Source: CAWICD01 sp052267165
GTDB taxonomy: Bacteria > Vulcanimicrobiota > Vulcanimicrobiia > Vulcanimicrobiales > Vulcanimicrobiaceae
NCBI GenBank assembly: GCA_052267165.1
Contig: JBKQHO010000059.1
Location: 5,039-69,038, forward strand
Reading direction: 5' to 3'
Length of the DNA stretch: 64,000 bases
Made by a program: the position numbers and the translations under genes. Below are positions 8,803 to 19,504 of this stretch, piece after piece. The notes below the pieces were generated by a model. It saw nothing but the letters and a program-made list of their open reading frames with translations, did not search any database and was not told where the DNA came from. Position 1 is the stretch's first letter. Each line of letters begins with the position of its first letter.

Positions 8803-9027
8803 ATGACTGAACCATATGCCATCGCATGGTTCGTAATCTCGCTGCTCCTGGTGCTCACCCTCTGGGACCAGATCAGGCGGCGGACCTGCATTTGCGACCG
8901 GCCTCAACTGGCGAACGTCGCGTGCCCGAAGCACGGGCCGGTCGGCCCAGCCCTGCGCTTTACACAAAGCTACAAACGCTGCGATGCGCGCCGAACGCGG
9001 GCGTTAAATAGACCTACCGGCAGCTAA
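8803..9027 (+). CDS. Small predicted membrane protein with Cys-rich tail
   Basis: A 74-residue frame starts with one hydrophobic segment (AIAWFVISLLLVLTLW, residues 6-21) followed by a basic stop-transfer (RRR). A short segment with Cys and His residues (TCICDRP, ACPKHGP) follows. This topology is sensible, with the tail inside. No family is recognised. There is no strong RBS, and a TACGCT box 9 nt upstream could be a -10. It sits alone between two minus-strand genes. It is plausible but not certain. Confidence 0.4.
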   Translation: MTEPYAIAWFVISLLLVLTLWDQIRRRTCICDRPQLANVACPKHGPVGPALRFTQSYKRCDARRTRALNRPTGS

Positions 9028-9040
9028 GACGCTGATATGT

Positions 9041-11788
9041 CTAGAGATCGATGATCGACTGAACCATCGGGTCGCCGATCTCGTGCTCGTGGTGGAAGCC
9101 GAGGCGGCGGCAGACGTCCAGCATCGACATGTTGTCCGCCAGAATGTAGCCGACGATGCGGCCGACGCGCTCGCGGCGGCCGATCGCGACCAGCCGGCGG
9201 AGGAGCTCCGTGCCCAGGCCCCTGCCCTGGAACGAGTCGGCGATCAGCAGCGCGAACTCGGCCTCGTTGCGCACGTGCTCCATCACGAGACGGCCGACGG
9301 CGAGCAGCTCCTGCGCGCCCGAGGGCAGCGTCCGCAAAACGACTAGCGCCATCTCGTGCCCGTAGTCGATGAAGCACAGCCGAGCGAGCCTTTCGTGCGA
9401 GATGCGGTCGGAGAGCCGGACCGCATGCGCGTAGCGCAAGTAGACGCTCTCGTCGGAGAGTTGGGAGTGGAAGGTTCGCATCAACGGCTCGTCTTCGGGC
9501 CGAATCGGACGGATCGTCAGCTCGGTGCCGTCGCGCGCGACCCACGTGCCCTCGTACTGCGACGGGTACGGGCGGATCGACGTGCGGGGCAGCAGGTCGT
9601 CGGGAACATCCGCGGGATACAGCTCGACGCGAGCGTCGAGAGCGATCAGACGGTCCGGCGTGGCGAGTAACGGGTTGATGTCGATCTCTTTGATGCGCGG
9701 CTGATCGACGATCAAGTCGCCGAAACGAACCAGGCACTGCGCGAGCGCTGCGACGTCGATCGGGCGCCGGCCGCGCACGCCCTGCAAGGCCTTGTAGATG
9801 CGCGTGCTCTCGATCATGTGGCGCGCCAGCGTTACGGTGAGCGGCGGCAGGCCGAGCGCGTGGTCGCGGAAGACCTCGACGAGCTGGCCGCCGTAGCCGA
9901 ACAACAGGACCGGCCCGAACTGCTCGTCTTGGCTGCTGCCGAAGATGAGCTCGTACCCGTCCTCGGCGGCGACCATCGGCTGCACGGTCACGCCGTTGAA
10001 AGCGCCATGGCCCGCGAGAGCCTCGATCGTCGAGGCGATCTCGTCAAAGGCGAGCCTGACGCCGTTCGCATCGTGCACTAGCAGACGCACGCCGCCCACG
10101 TCGCTCTTGTGAACGATCTCGGTCGAGTGCACTTTGACGGCGACCGGATACCCTAGCGAGTCCGCGGCCGCGACCGCCGCTTCGGGCGTGGCGGCGACGA
10201 ACGTGGAGACGGTCGGAATGTCGTAGGCGTCGAGCAGTTGCTTGGACTCGGCCTCGCTGAGCAGCGTGCGACCTTCGGCCAGCGCCTTGGAGAACAAAGC
10301 GCGAGCCAGAGCGCGGTTCGGCGAGCTCTCGTCCGTCGGCAGGGTCGGCGTCTCGAGCAGCGCCCGGAGGTTCGCGTCGTAGCGCCACATCAGATTGAAG
10401 ATCCGGGCCGCGTCGTCGGGATAGGCGAACGTCGGGATGCCGGCGCGTTCGAGCATCTCGGCCGCGGCCGCGACCTCGGAGCCGCCCATCCAGGCCGCAA
10501 GGATCGGTTTGCGCGGAACTTTGGCGAGCTTCTTCACCAGTTCGGCGACTTCGACCGGCGACGCCGCGCCTTGCGGCGCGTACGTGACCAGGAGCGCATC
10601 GTTGCTGGGATCGGCGGCGACCAGTTCTACGGCTTTGGCGTAACGCTCCGCGCTGGCATCGCCGAGCACGTCGACCGGATCGCCGTGGCTCCACGTCGGC
10701 GGCAGAAGGTCGTCGAGCGCTTCGAGCGTCGCGTCGCTGAGCGGTGCCATCTCGCCCTTGCCTTCGACGAGCGCGTCGGTCGCCAGGACGGTCGGGCCGC
10801 CGGCGTTGGTCACCATCGCCAGACGCTTGCCGGCGGGACGCGGCTGCTTGGCGAGCACGTCGGCCATCGAGAAGAGCTCTTCGATCGACTCCACCCGCAA
10901 GAGACCGCACCGCTCGAAGGCCGCATCGAGCACCGCGTCGCTGCCGGTCAGCGCGCCGGTATGCGATGCAGCCGCCTTGGCAGCGGCCGGCGTGCGCCCC
11001 GCTTTGATGAGGATGATCGGCTTGGTCAGCGCGACTTCGCGCGCGGCCGATAGGAAGCTGCGGGCGTCGCCGATCGTCTCCATGTAGAGCAAGATCGCTT
11101 TGGTGCGCGGATCGTCACCGAAGTAGTAGATGACGTCGCCCCAGCCGACGTCGAGCATCGAGCCCATTGAAATAAAGGCCGAGAAACCGAACTGCTGCGC
11201 CAGGCTCCAGTCCAGAATCGACGTACAGAGCGCGCCGCTTTCGCTTGCGAACCCGACCGTTCCCGGCCGCGCCAGCTCCCTCGCGAAACTCGCATTGAGG
11301 CCCGTGACGGGGCACATGACGCCGAGGCAGTTCGGGCCGAGCACGCGCAACTTGCCGGCGCGCGCGCGCTGCAGCACCTCGCGCTCGAGGGCCGCGCCGT
11401 CGGGGCCGCTCTCGCGGAATCCCGACGTCAGCACGATCGCCGCGCGAACGCCCTTCTCGACGCACTGCGTGATGACGTCCGGGACGCTCTCCGCCGGCGT
11501 CGCGATGATCGCGAGGTCGACTTTGCCCGGCACGTCCTTGACGCTCGGATACGACGTGCGCCCTAAGACCGACGGATGCTGCGGGTTGACGACGTGGACC
11601 GTTCCGCCGAACGAGCTCGTCATCAAGTTCACCAGCACGGCACGGCCGGAGGTGCCGAGCTTCTCGGTAGCCCCGATGACCGCGACGCTCCGAGGCCGGA
11701 AGAAGGCGTCGATCGGATACGGGGTCGTACCCATTCCGATGTTCGAAAGACCCATGTCGCCGGTCACCTGCGGCTTGAAGAGCGCCAT
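9041..11788 (-). CDS. ADP-forming acyl-CoA synthetase fused to GNAT acetyltransferase
   Basis: The protein has three parts. An N-terminal CoA-binding Rossmann and ligase-CoA region (about 1-440) contains the phosphohistidine motif SHTGALTG. An ATP-grasp domain (about 470-690) has YPVAVKVHS and HKSDVGGV. A C-terminal GNAT domain (about 740-910) has the acetyl-CoA loop Q-G-R-G-L-G. This is the Pat/YfiQ-like architecture: the synthetase part makes acyl-CoA with ADP release or serves as a regulatory domain, and the GNAT part acetylates lysines. The phosphohistidine is kept, which favours an active synthetase. The start at 11788 follows the TAA of the upstream gene by one base, suggesting coupling. 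Met at 11755, with AGGTG nearby, is an alternative. Confidence 0.92.
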   Translation of the reverse strand: MALFKPQVTGDMGLSNIGMGTTPYPIDAFFRPRSVAVIGATEKLGTSGRAVLVNLMTSSFGGTVHVVNPQHPSVLGRTSYPSVKDVPGKVDLAIIATPAESVPDVITQCVEKGVRAAIVLTSGFRESGPDGAALEREVLQRARAGKLRVLGPNCLGVMCPVTGLNASFARELARPGTVGFASESGALCTSILDWSLAQQFGFSAFISMGSMLDVGWGDVIYYFGDDPRTKAILLYMETIGDARSFLSAAREVALTKPIILIKAGRTPAAAKAAASHTGALTGSDAVLDAAFERCGLLRVESIEELFSMADVLAKQPRPAGKRLAMVTNAGGPTVLATDALVEGKGEMAPLSDATLEALDDLLPPTWSHGDPVDVLGDASAERYAKAVELVAADPSNDALLVTYAPQGAASPVEVAELVKKLAKVPRKPILAAWMGGSEVAAAAEMLERAGIPTFAYPDDAARIFNLMWRYDANLRALLETPTLPTDESSPNRALARALFSKALAEGRTLLSEAESKQLLDAYDIPTVSTFVAATPEAAVAAADSLGYPVAVKVHSTEIVHKSDVGGVRLLVHDANGVRLAFDEIASTIEALAGHGAFNGVTVQPMVAAEDGYELIFGSSQDEQFGPVLLFGYGGQLVEVFRDHALGLPPLTVTLARHMIESTRIYKALQGVRGRRPIDVAALAQCLVRFGDLIVDQPRIKEIDINPLLATPDRLIALDARVELYPADVPDDLLPRTSIRPYPSQYEGTWVARDGTELTIRPIRPEDEPLMRTFHSQLSDESVYLRYAHAVRLSDRISHERLARLCFIDYGHEMALVVLRTLPSGAQELLAVGRLVMEHVRNEAEFALLIADSFQGRGLGTELLRRLVAIGRRERVGRIVGYILADNMSMLDVCRRLGFHHEHEIGDPMVQSIIDL

Positions 11789-11789
11789 C

Positions 11790-12293
11790 TTAGCAAGCGC
11801 TAGCGACGGCTTCGGCGCCGCTCTCACCGGTCCGTGCGGCGTCCTCGATCAACGCCTTGATCCGTCCCAAGAGATCCCGTGCCGTCGCGTGGGCGATGTT
11901 GCGCCCCACGACAACATCGAACGCCTCGCCGATGAGCCCGATCGGAGGTTCGTAGATGCCGTCCAAGCCGAGCCAGAAAGCCTCACCTTCCCGCGCCGGT
12001 TCCACGGTCAGCTCGCCGCGAAAATTGGGGAAGGGTCCCGGCCGCAGCGGCGCCCAGCGCACCTCGCGGCGCGGTGCGACCTCACCCGGAATCCGGAACG
12101 GCGCCAGCGTCGCCACGACCGTGCGCTGCAGCGAAAGCGGAATCGCCAGCCCGGGAAACGTGACCGGAAGCGTGAGTAAGATGCGCACGGTCCCGTTGCG
12201 GCGCCCGTCGAGCGACTGAATATACCCGGCCAAGCGTGCTTGCGCCTGGGCTGCGGTGACCTCGACGAGGATCCGCTCGGAGAGCATGCTCAT
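11790..12293 (-). CDS. SRPBCC/START-like protein
   Basis: About 167 residues from the start at 12293. Upstream in-frame codons to 12377 are possible but look non-coding. The pattern of an N-terminal helix-strand, long antiparallel strands (RREVRWAPL, FRGELTVEP) and a C-terminal amphipathic helix (ARDLLGRIKALIEDAAR) fits the SRPBCC helix-grip fold that binds lipidic or aromatic ligands. No catalytic motif is visible. Its stop codon is one base before the synthetase start, so the two are co-transcribed and probably translationally coupled. The family call is moderately sure. Confidence 0.7.
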   Translation of the reverse strand: MSMLSERILVEVTAAQAQARLAGYIQSLDGRRNGTVRILLTLPVTFPGLAIPLSLQRTVVATLAPFRIPGEVAPRREVRWAPLRPGPFPNFRGELTVEPAREGEAFWLGLDGIYEPPIGLIGEAFDVVVGRNIAHATARDLLGRIKALIEDAARTGESGAEAVASAC

Positions 12294-12513
12294 TCGTGCA
12301 TCCCACACTGGAAAAGACCAATACCATCTATATGTAACCGAGCGGGGCCGGGTTTGCACAAGAGACTGAAGTCTCATTGCAACGACTTTATGACGCTCGG
12401 TTGCCTACTTCGGCCCCTTTCCCGGTATATCGGTCCCTGGATTGCTCCGCGAAAGCGCAGCTCATCAAACGATCGCGCAGATTTTCTCCCGGCTGCCGCC
12501 GATGTAGCGCTGC

Positions 12514-13812
12514 CTACGTAGCCACGCTCTCAGAGTCGAGCACGACGCAATCGCGTCCCGAACGCTTCGCGACGTAGAGCGCGCGGTCGGCCGCACTGAT
12601 CAGCGCCTCGCTGTTGGCGCACTCCGGAAACGTCGCGACGCCGGCGGAGATCGTGATCGCGGGCAGCGCTTTGCCACGAAAGGTGACGGCGATCCCCTTG
12701 ATGTCGTTGCGCAGTGCGTCGACGCGCTGCCTGCCCGCTGCAGCGCTCATGCCGGGGAAAGCGACCAGGAACTCCTCGCCGCCGTAGCGGCAGGCCACGT
12801 CGCCTTTGCGATTGCGTCCGCGGAGCGTTTGGGCGACTTCCCTGAGAACGAAGTCACCAGCTTCGTGACCGAAGGTGTCGTTGAACGTCTTGAAGTTGTC
12901 GATGTCGAACAGCGCCACTGCCAGCGGCCGGCCGGTCCGTGCGGCTTGAGCGAGCTGCACTTCGAGGACTTCTTGCAGGAAGCGCCGGTTGAAGAGGCCG
13001 GTCAGCGGATCGCGCAGCGCCAGATCGCGCAGCCGCTCCGCGGCCACGCGGCCGCGGTATTGGATGCCCGCGCCGACGAAAATGAGTCCGACTCCGGCGA
13101 ACGTTACGCCTGAGATGAGCTGCGTAGCCTGCGTCAATCGCGAGCTGGTCTGGCGATCGACCTGCGGCGCGCGGTCGGAGAGCAGCTTCTCGATTCTGGA
13201 CATGTCGTTGCGAATTCGATCGGTCAGGGCCTTTCCACGCCGTTGCAGCGCATCGTCGCGGCCCTTGCGCCAGTCGCGGATCATCGGTCTCGCGATCCTT
13301 TCGAGCCAGAGCTCGTGCGTGCTCTGGACGTCGTCGAGTAACCCGATGGTGGTCGGCATCTCCACTTGCGCGAGATCGGAGCGCAGGCGGGGCGTCAGAT
13401 CGCGCAACTGCGTCTTCGCGTCGTACGCTGGCTCAAGGAAAAGCGGGTCGCCGGTGCTGGTATAGCCTCGCAGCCCGGTCTCCATGTCGATCTCGTAACG
13501 GAGCGTGCGAGCCGTCAAGAACTCGGCCTCGCGGAATTGTTCCTGAACCTGAAAGCCTCGCTGCAAGACCCGCGAGACTTGGTACGCCTCGGCCAGCATG
13601 AGGGCGCTCACCGCGGCAGCCAAGAGGAGCAACGCCCACAGAACGTAGCCGAGATCGAAGCGCGTGTCGCCGCTCGAACGTGACTCCAGCCAGTCCGACA
13701 GCCTCGTCGACGCATGCGCCGGCGATTCGAGGCCATCGAACTCGCGAGCCTTCACCCCGCGGGCCCGATCCGGCGGCATCGAGCCTTTTGCTCGCGTTTC
13801 GAGCCGGCCCAT
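12514..13812 (-). CDS. CHASE3-GGDEF diguanylate cyclase
   Basis: The start at 13812 was chosen for the ribosome-binding site AAGGAAAG, 7 nt upstream. Frames upstream to 14010 are Arg-rich and unlikely to be translated. After a cytosolic segment there is one membrane helix (YVLWALLLLAAAVSALML). A periplasmic CHASE3-like helical sensor follows (YEIDMETGLRGYTSTGDP), then a second membrane segment near TQLISGVTFAGVGLIFVG. The C-terminal GGDEF domain has an intact active site, CRYGGEEF, preceded by RKGD at the spacing of an inhibitory I-site. It should make c-di-GMP under product feedback. It could oppose the HD-GYP protein at 3824, though the two are not linked. Confidence 0.92.
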   Translation of the reverse strand: MGRLETRAKGSMPPDRARGVKAREFDGLESPAHASTRLSDWLESRSSGDTRFDLGYVLWALLLLAAAVSALMLAEAYQVSRVLQRGFQVQEQFREAEFLTARTLRYEIDMETGLRGYTSTGDPLFLEPAYDAKTQLRDLTPRLRSDLAQVEMPTTIGLLDDVQSTHELWLERIARPMIRDWRKGRDDALQRRGKALTDRIRNDMSRIEKLLSDRAPQVDRQTSSRLTQATQLISGVTFAGVGLIFVGAGIQYRGRVAAERLRDLALRDPLTGLFNRRFLQEVLEVQLAQAARTGRPLAVALFDIDNFKTFNDTFGHEAGDFVLREVAQTLRGRNRKGDVACRYGGEEFLVAFPGMSAAAGRQRVDALRNDIKGIAVTFRGKALPAITISAGVATFPECANSEALISAADRALYVAKRSGRDCVVLDSESVAT

Positions 13813-14775
13813 CAACGCGCTTTCCTTGGGCTCCAATGCAAATTCGCCCATTAGTTGTTCGTCCGAAGGTTTACCCAAAAAATTAAGTCTACGCCCATTC
13901 GGCCGCTCCGTGGCACGAGTTTGCGGGCGCCGGCCGCCTCCCAGGCGCCGGCGTGCGTCCTTGGCAAGCGGAAGGTCTATCGGTAAGAGTGGGCCATCCG
14001 ACTGCCACACCAGTGTAGCGCATTTGGCTCTTCAGCGCGCACGACAATCGGCCTATCGAGGAGCGGAGCGGCCGCCTGCGTCACGCCGCGGATTGGGCCG
14101 GTCGACGAGCTGGAGCGTCACGTCTTTATTGATAACGGCTAATCTTCTCCACCGTTCGTGAGTGACGCGCGGCACTTTGGGATCCACGCACGGCACAGCG
14201 TTGGGTCGCACTCTTTTTCACGGGCCGCATATGACGACGCGTTTCGTTGTTGTCTTGCACGATTTGCGCAAGGCATTCCTAGCGTGGCACGTCGCCGTCC
14301 ACGAACTCGATCTCCAACGAAGATCGAAACAAGAAAGTTCAGCATCGCGCCGCGGGCGGCGGAATTCGGTCGCCGGAGCTCGAGCGTGCCTTCGCTCGCT
14401 TCGGTGCTGCTGTCGCGGAAAAATGCGGATTCAAGCCCGCCGTCGACGGCTCGGAAGGAGTCAAACCCGGCTTCGGCCCATTCTTACAACCGCGGCAGCG
14501 TCCTGCAGGAATGTGATTTCGCGGTCCGCGATCAGCGCCGGCCCACGGTTCGAGCATGAACGCCTCGTTCGGAAGCGATTCTTTTCAGCTCGGAGAGTTG
14601 CTGCGGCGGCATGGCCATTAAGCGGGCCGTCGCGGTCGCCTCGCGTCCCGCGAGGATAACGACCAGGCGATTACCCGCCTGCTACAATAGTACCACAAAG
14701 CACGCGAAGCACGTCGGGGAGGTCGATATCCGGGCCGTTTGTGAGCGCACCATTGGTTGAGGACCGCAGGCTTTC
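13813..14775. other. Intergenic region of about 960 bp, no gene found
   Basis: It lies between the diverging diguanylate cyclase and potBCAD genes. Reading frames on both strands are short, Arg/Ser-rich and show no domain or RBS, so I call none. Base composition is less GC-rich than the flanks around 14110-14340. A TACAAT box at 14683-14688 is a candidate -10 for the downstream transporter operon, although no convincing -35 partner is visible. Decayed coding sequence cannot be excluded. Confidence 0.5.
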
Positions 14776-15648
14776 GTGACCGGCGGCGAGGTTGAGCGGC
14801 GCGGCTTGGGACGACGCTTCGTCCCCTACGCATTGGTCCTGCCCGGCGTCCTTTGGCTCACCGTGCTCTTCCTGGTGCCGCTCGCCGGCCAAGTCAGAAC
14901 CTCGCTCGAAGAGGGCAGCCTGCTGACGGGGCTCGATTTTAACTGGCACTGGCAAAACTATGCCGTGGCGCTCGGCGACTACGGGCCGACCTTTCTACGG
15001 TCGTTCGGCTATGCCGCCTGCGCCACGCTGCTCGCGATCTTCATTGGTTACCCGTTGGCATACTTCATGGTCTTTCGCGGCGGCAGCTTCAAGCTCGTGC
15101 TGCTGTTCGCGGTCGTCGCGCCCTTCTTCATCACGTACCTGGTGCGGACGCTCTCGTGGGAAGCGCTGCTCGCCGACAACGGCTTGGTGCTCGGCACGCT
15201 CAAAGCGCTGCATGTGCTGCCGCAAGACGCGTACGTGCTCGGTACGCCGCTTGCCGTGATCTTCGCGCTGACCTACAACTTCCTGCCCTTCAGCGTCTTG
15301 CCGATCTACGTGAGCCTCGATCGCATCGACCCGACGCTGGTCAGCGCGGCGGAGGATCTGTACGCGGCCCCCTTCGTCGCCTTTCGCAAGGTCGTCTTGC
15401 CGCTCTCGCTCCCAGGCGTCTTCGCCGGAAGCCTGCTGACGTTCATCCCCGCCGCGGGCGACTTCGTCAACGCGATGATGCTGGGTGCGCCGCAGCGGCA
15501 GATGATCGGCAACGTCATCCAGAGCCGCTATCTCGTGACCCTCGACTACCCGATCGCGGCGGCCGCCTCGCTGATCCTGATGGCCGCTCTCATCCTCTGC
15601 GTAACCGCATACTCCAAGCTCTTCGGCACCGAAGAGTTGACCGGTTGA
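14776..15648 (+). CDS. potB: Polyamine-type ABC transporter permease, PotB-like
   Basis: A 290-residue inner-membrane permease of the binding-protein-dependent type, with about six membrane helices. The EAA loop appears near residues 190-220 (SAAEDLYAAPFVAFRKVVLPLSLPGV). N-terminal LPGVLWLTVLFLVPL and the FITYLVRTLSWE segment are typical of PotB. The start is a GTG at 14776. It is the first gene of a four-gene operon in the order potB-potC-potA-potD, with 3 nt to potC. It should pair with PotC to import spermidine, putrescine or a related cation. Substrate specificity is not provable from sequence. Confidence 0.93.
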   Translation: MTGGEVERRGLGRRFVPYALVLPGVLWLTVLFLVPLAGQVRTSLEEGSLLTGLDFNWHWQNYAVALGDYGPTFLRSFGYAACATLLAIFIGYPLAYFMVFRGGSFKLVLLFAVVAPFFITYLVRTLSWEALLADNGLVLGTLKALHVLPQDAYVLGTPLAVIFALTYNFLPFSVLPIYVSLDRIDPTLVSAAEDLYAAPFVAFRKVVLPLSLPGVFAGSLLTFIPAAGDFVNAMMLGAPQRQMIGNVIQSRYLVTLDYPIAAAASLILMAALILCVTAYSKLFGTEELTG

Positions 15649-15651
15649 GCG

Positions 15652-16518
15652 ATGGCGACCGCTTCGCACGCCGTCTCGACCCGCGTCTCGTTGCCGAGGC
15701 GCTTGGTCGACGCCGTGGCCCGGCACGCCGTCACGTTCGTCGCGCTGCTCAGCCTCGTCTATCTGCTCGCGCCGATCGGCATGATGATCGCGCTGAGCCT
15801 CAACCAAACCAACGGAAAGTTCGACTTCGTTTGGCACGGCTTCTCGGCGGCGGCTTGGGCGAATCCGTTCGCGGTCGAAGGGCTGCTTCCGGCGCTCAAG
15901 ATCAGCGCCTCGCTCGCCGCGACGGTCACCCTGATCGCGACGCCGACCGGCACGGCGATGGCCTACGCGCTCGTGCGCTACAAGTTTGCAGGTCAGACGC
16001 TGCTCGATCTCGCGCTGCTCTTGACCATCTCGACTCCCGAGGTCATCCTCGGCTCGGCGATGCTCGACATGTTCCTCAACCTGCGCGCGCCGATGGGGCC
16101 GGTGACCCTGGTCCTCGCGCACGTGATGTTCGACATCGCGTTCGTGGTGATCATGGTGAAGTCGCGCCTGCGCGGATTCGACATCACGCTCGAGCACGCC
16201 GCGATGGACTTGGGCGCACGCGGCTGGCGCGTGTTCTCGAAGATCACGCTGCCGCTCATCTTACCGTCGGTGCTCACGGCGGGGATCCTGGCCTTCATGC
16301 TCTCGCTCGACGACTTCATCGTGAGCATGTTCGTCGCGGGACAGACGGTCACGTTTCCGCTCTTCGTATGGGGCGAGGCCCGGGTGGCCATGCCGCCTCA
16401 GATCTACGTCATCGGCACGAGCATCTTCCTCATCCTCGCAGCGCTGATGATCGGCAGCCTGCTCCTGGACCGAAGCCGCGGCCCGCTGCGCGCCGCCCGA
16501 GTCAAGAGGGAAGGTTAG
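15652..16518 (+). CDS. potC: Polyamine-type ABC transporter permease, PotC-like
   Basis: A 288-residue permease with six predicted membrane segments and the coupling loop EHAAMDLGARGWRVFSKITLPLILP, typical of the EAA motif. LSLDDFIVSMF near the C-terminus is a strong PotC/PotI hallmark. It begins 3 nt after potB and ends 10 nt before potA. It forms the second half of the membrane channel. Confidence 0.94.
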   Translation: MATASHAVSTRVSLPRRLVDAVARHAVTFVALLSLVYLLAPIGMMIALSLNQTNGKFDFVWHGFSAAAWANPFAVEGLLPALKISASLAATVTLIATPTGTAMAYALVRYKFAGQTLLDLALLLTISTPEVILGSAMLDMFLNLRAPMGPVTLVLAHVMFDIAFVVIMVKSRLRGFDITLEHAAMDLGARGWRVFSKITLPLILPSVLTAGILAFMLSLDDFIVSMFVAGQTVTFPLFVWGEARVAMPPQIYVIGTSIFLILAALMIGSLLLDRSRGPLRAARVKREG

Positions 16519-16528
16519 GGACACGAGG

Positions 16529-17689
<1,161 letters not shown>

Positions 17690-17736
17690 TTCATCCCGTT
17701 ACTCCTCGTCTTCGGCTCGGGGCCGAGGGAAGAATC

Positions 17737-18879
17737 ATGACACAGAAGCAACTGCCGGACGGGCTCGTCGGCCGAGGAGAATTCATCAAGTCCGCAACTG
17801 CCGCGGGCGTAGGCTTCGCTGCGGCCATGGGGTTGGACGCCGCAGCCGCGACCGGGACGCAGGCGGCTGCGCCGAGATTGGGCGGCCCGCTCCTGATTTC
17901 GAACTGGCCGTACTACATCAGTCCGAAAACGGTGCCCACGTTCGAGAAACGCTACGACGTGCAAGTGCGCTACATCGAGGACATCAACGACAATCCGAGC
18001 TTGTTCGGAAAGATCGCCGGGCCGCTGCAAGCGGGCCGGAACCCGGACCGCGACATCATCGTGCCGACCGACTATCTGGCAGCGCGCCTGGTGAAGCTCG
18101 GCTGGCTCGAGAAGTTCAGCCGCGCCGAGGTTCCGAACTCGAAGAACCTCGTTCCGGGCTTGCAGCATCCCGACTGGGATCCCAACCGCGAGTACAGTCT
18201 GCCCTGGGCGACCTACATGACCGGCATCGCGTACGACGTCAAGCGCACCGGACGCCCGCTCACGAGCATCAACGACATCTACGACCCGAAGTTCCGCGGC
18301 CACCTCTCGATGCTCAACGAAATGCGCGACACGCTGGCATTGGTCTTCTTGGGGATGGGCATCCAACCGGAGAAGGCGAGCTATGACGACGCTCAAAAAG
18401 CGGTCGCCAAGATCAAGGAGAACGTCGGCAACGGGCAGATCCGGCAGTTCTTCGGAAATGACTATGGTGCGGCGCTCTCGCGCGGCGACGTCTGGGTCGC
18501 CTTCGCGTTCTCCGGCGACGTCGTGCAATTGCAGAAAGACAATCCGGACCTGCGCTTCCTCGTCCCGAAGGAAGGCCTGTACCGCTCCGTCGACAACATG
18601 GTCATCCCGCTCGAGGCCGCGCACCGCGAGGCGGCCCTGGCCTGGATGAACTACATCTACGATCCCGCCGTCTACGCGCAGATCACGGCCGCGGTGCAGT
18701 ACATCCCGCCGGTTGCCGGGACGCAAGCGTACGTGCGCAAGATCAACCCCAAGCTCGCCGACAATCCGCTCGTCTATCCTTCGAAGGACGTGCTTGCGAA
18801 GATGCACAGCTTTGCGACGCTCGGGCCCGAGGACGAGCGCAAGTGGGAGACGCTCTTCCAGGACGCGATCAACCGCTAG
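17737..18879 (+). CDS. potD: Spermidine/putrescine-binding periplasmic protein, PotD-like
   Basis: The start at 17737 has the strong RBS GAGGGAAG. The N-terminus reads GRGEFIKSATAAG, the shape of a Tat signal but with the second Arg of the twin pair replaced by Gly, so export may go by Sec or be weak. The mature protein is a type-2 substrate-binding protein with ISNWPYYISPKT, DIIVPTDYLAARL and LNEMRDTLAL, typical of PotD. Full length is 380 aa. It is the last gene of the pot operon and supplies substrate specificity, most likely a polyamine. Confidence 0.92.
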   Translation: MTQKQLPDGLVGRGEFIKSATAAGVGFAAAMGLDAAAATGTQAAAPRLGGPLLISNWPYYISPKTVPTFEKRYDVQVRYIEDINDNPSLFGKIAGPLQAGRNPDRDIIVPTDYLAARLVKLGWLEKFSRAEVPNSKNLVPGLQHPDWDPNREYSLPWATYMTGIAYDVKRTGRPLTSINDIYDPKFRGHLSMLNEMRDTLALVFLGMGIQPEKASYDDAQKAVAKIKENVGNGQIRQFFGNDYGAALSRGDVWVAFAFSGDVVQLQKDNPDLRFLVPKEGLYRSVDNMVIPLEAAHREAALAWMNYIYDPAVYAQITAAVQYIPPVAGTQAYVRKINPKLADNPLVYPSKDVLAKMHSFATLGPEDERKWETLFQDAINR

Positions 18880-18884
18880 CGGCC

Positions 18885-19028
18885 TCGACGTTTCAAGCGT
18901 CGAGCGAAACGAAGGTCGCCGAGATCCTCGCCAAAACCGTCCAGCTCGCCAAAGACGGAAAGAGCGAGTTGTACAAGAGCACGCACTACTTCGACAGCAC
19001 CGTCCAAAACTTGAACTGGCTTGGGTAA
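18885..19028 (+). pseudogene. Short coding remnant after potD, unidentified
   Basis: A frame that ends at 19028 reads convincingly protein-like (KVAEILAKTVQLAKDG, STHYFDSTVQNLNWLG) but has no start codon or RBS of its own. It would begin inside potD. It looks like the 3' end of a lost gene. I do not recognise the family. The next locus (19098) is also broken, so this is the edge of a decayed stretch. Confidence 0.35.
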
Positions 19029-19097
19029 CTGTCTCGCCGAGCCTCGTAGGCGGCCGAGGACGTCGAGCGGGGGGAGGGTTAGAGGTCGCTGCGCGCC

Positions 19098-19486
19098 GTG
19101 CTGCTCGACATCGACGGTACGCTGGTCTACAGCAACGACGCCCACGCGGCCGCCTGGAGCGATGCGTGCGCGCAGTTCGGGTACATGCGTCCTCCCGAGT
19201 TCTTTCGGCCGCTCATCGGGATGGGCGACGATCAGATCCTGCGTAAGGTCTCGCCCTCGCTCAAGCCTGATTCGGACGTCGGCAAGGCGATCGCCGCCCA
19301 GCGCGCGACCATCTTTCGTAAGCGCTACCTGCCCACGCTGCGAGCCCCCCCGGAGCACGCGCCCTCACGCGCTGCGGCGGATGGGACGTCACGAGCCTGG
19401 CGGGCGCCGTCGAAGTCTACAACGACCCGGCCGATCTGCTGGCCGGCTACGAGACGTCGCCCCTGCGGCTCGCGCTTCACTGCTGA
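19098..19486 (+). pseudogene. HAD-superfamily hydrolase with internal deletion
   Basis: The 5' part has the HAD nucleophile motif LLDIDGTLVYSND and continues sensibly for about 75 residues to KRYLPTLRA. The frame then becomes nonsense. In the next frame the typical HAD C-terminus appears (RCGGWDVTSLAGAVEVYNDP, ADLLAGYETSPL) and ends at TGA 19484-19486. Motifs II and III, about 100 residues in the middle, are absent. This is a simple internal deletion with a frame change, so the gene is non-functional. Its probable start is CTG 19089 or GTG 19098. Confidence 0.75.
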
Positions 19487-19504
19487 AGCGACGAGCGCGA
19501 GCCG

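Noticed and set aside
14158..14659. Reading frames of 130-165 codons on the plus strand before the pot operon
   Set aside because: They are rich in Arg and Ser, overlap each other in different frames, lack an RBS and show no family features.
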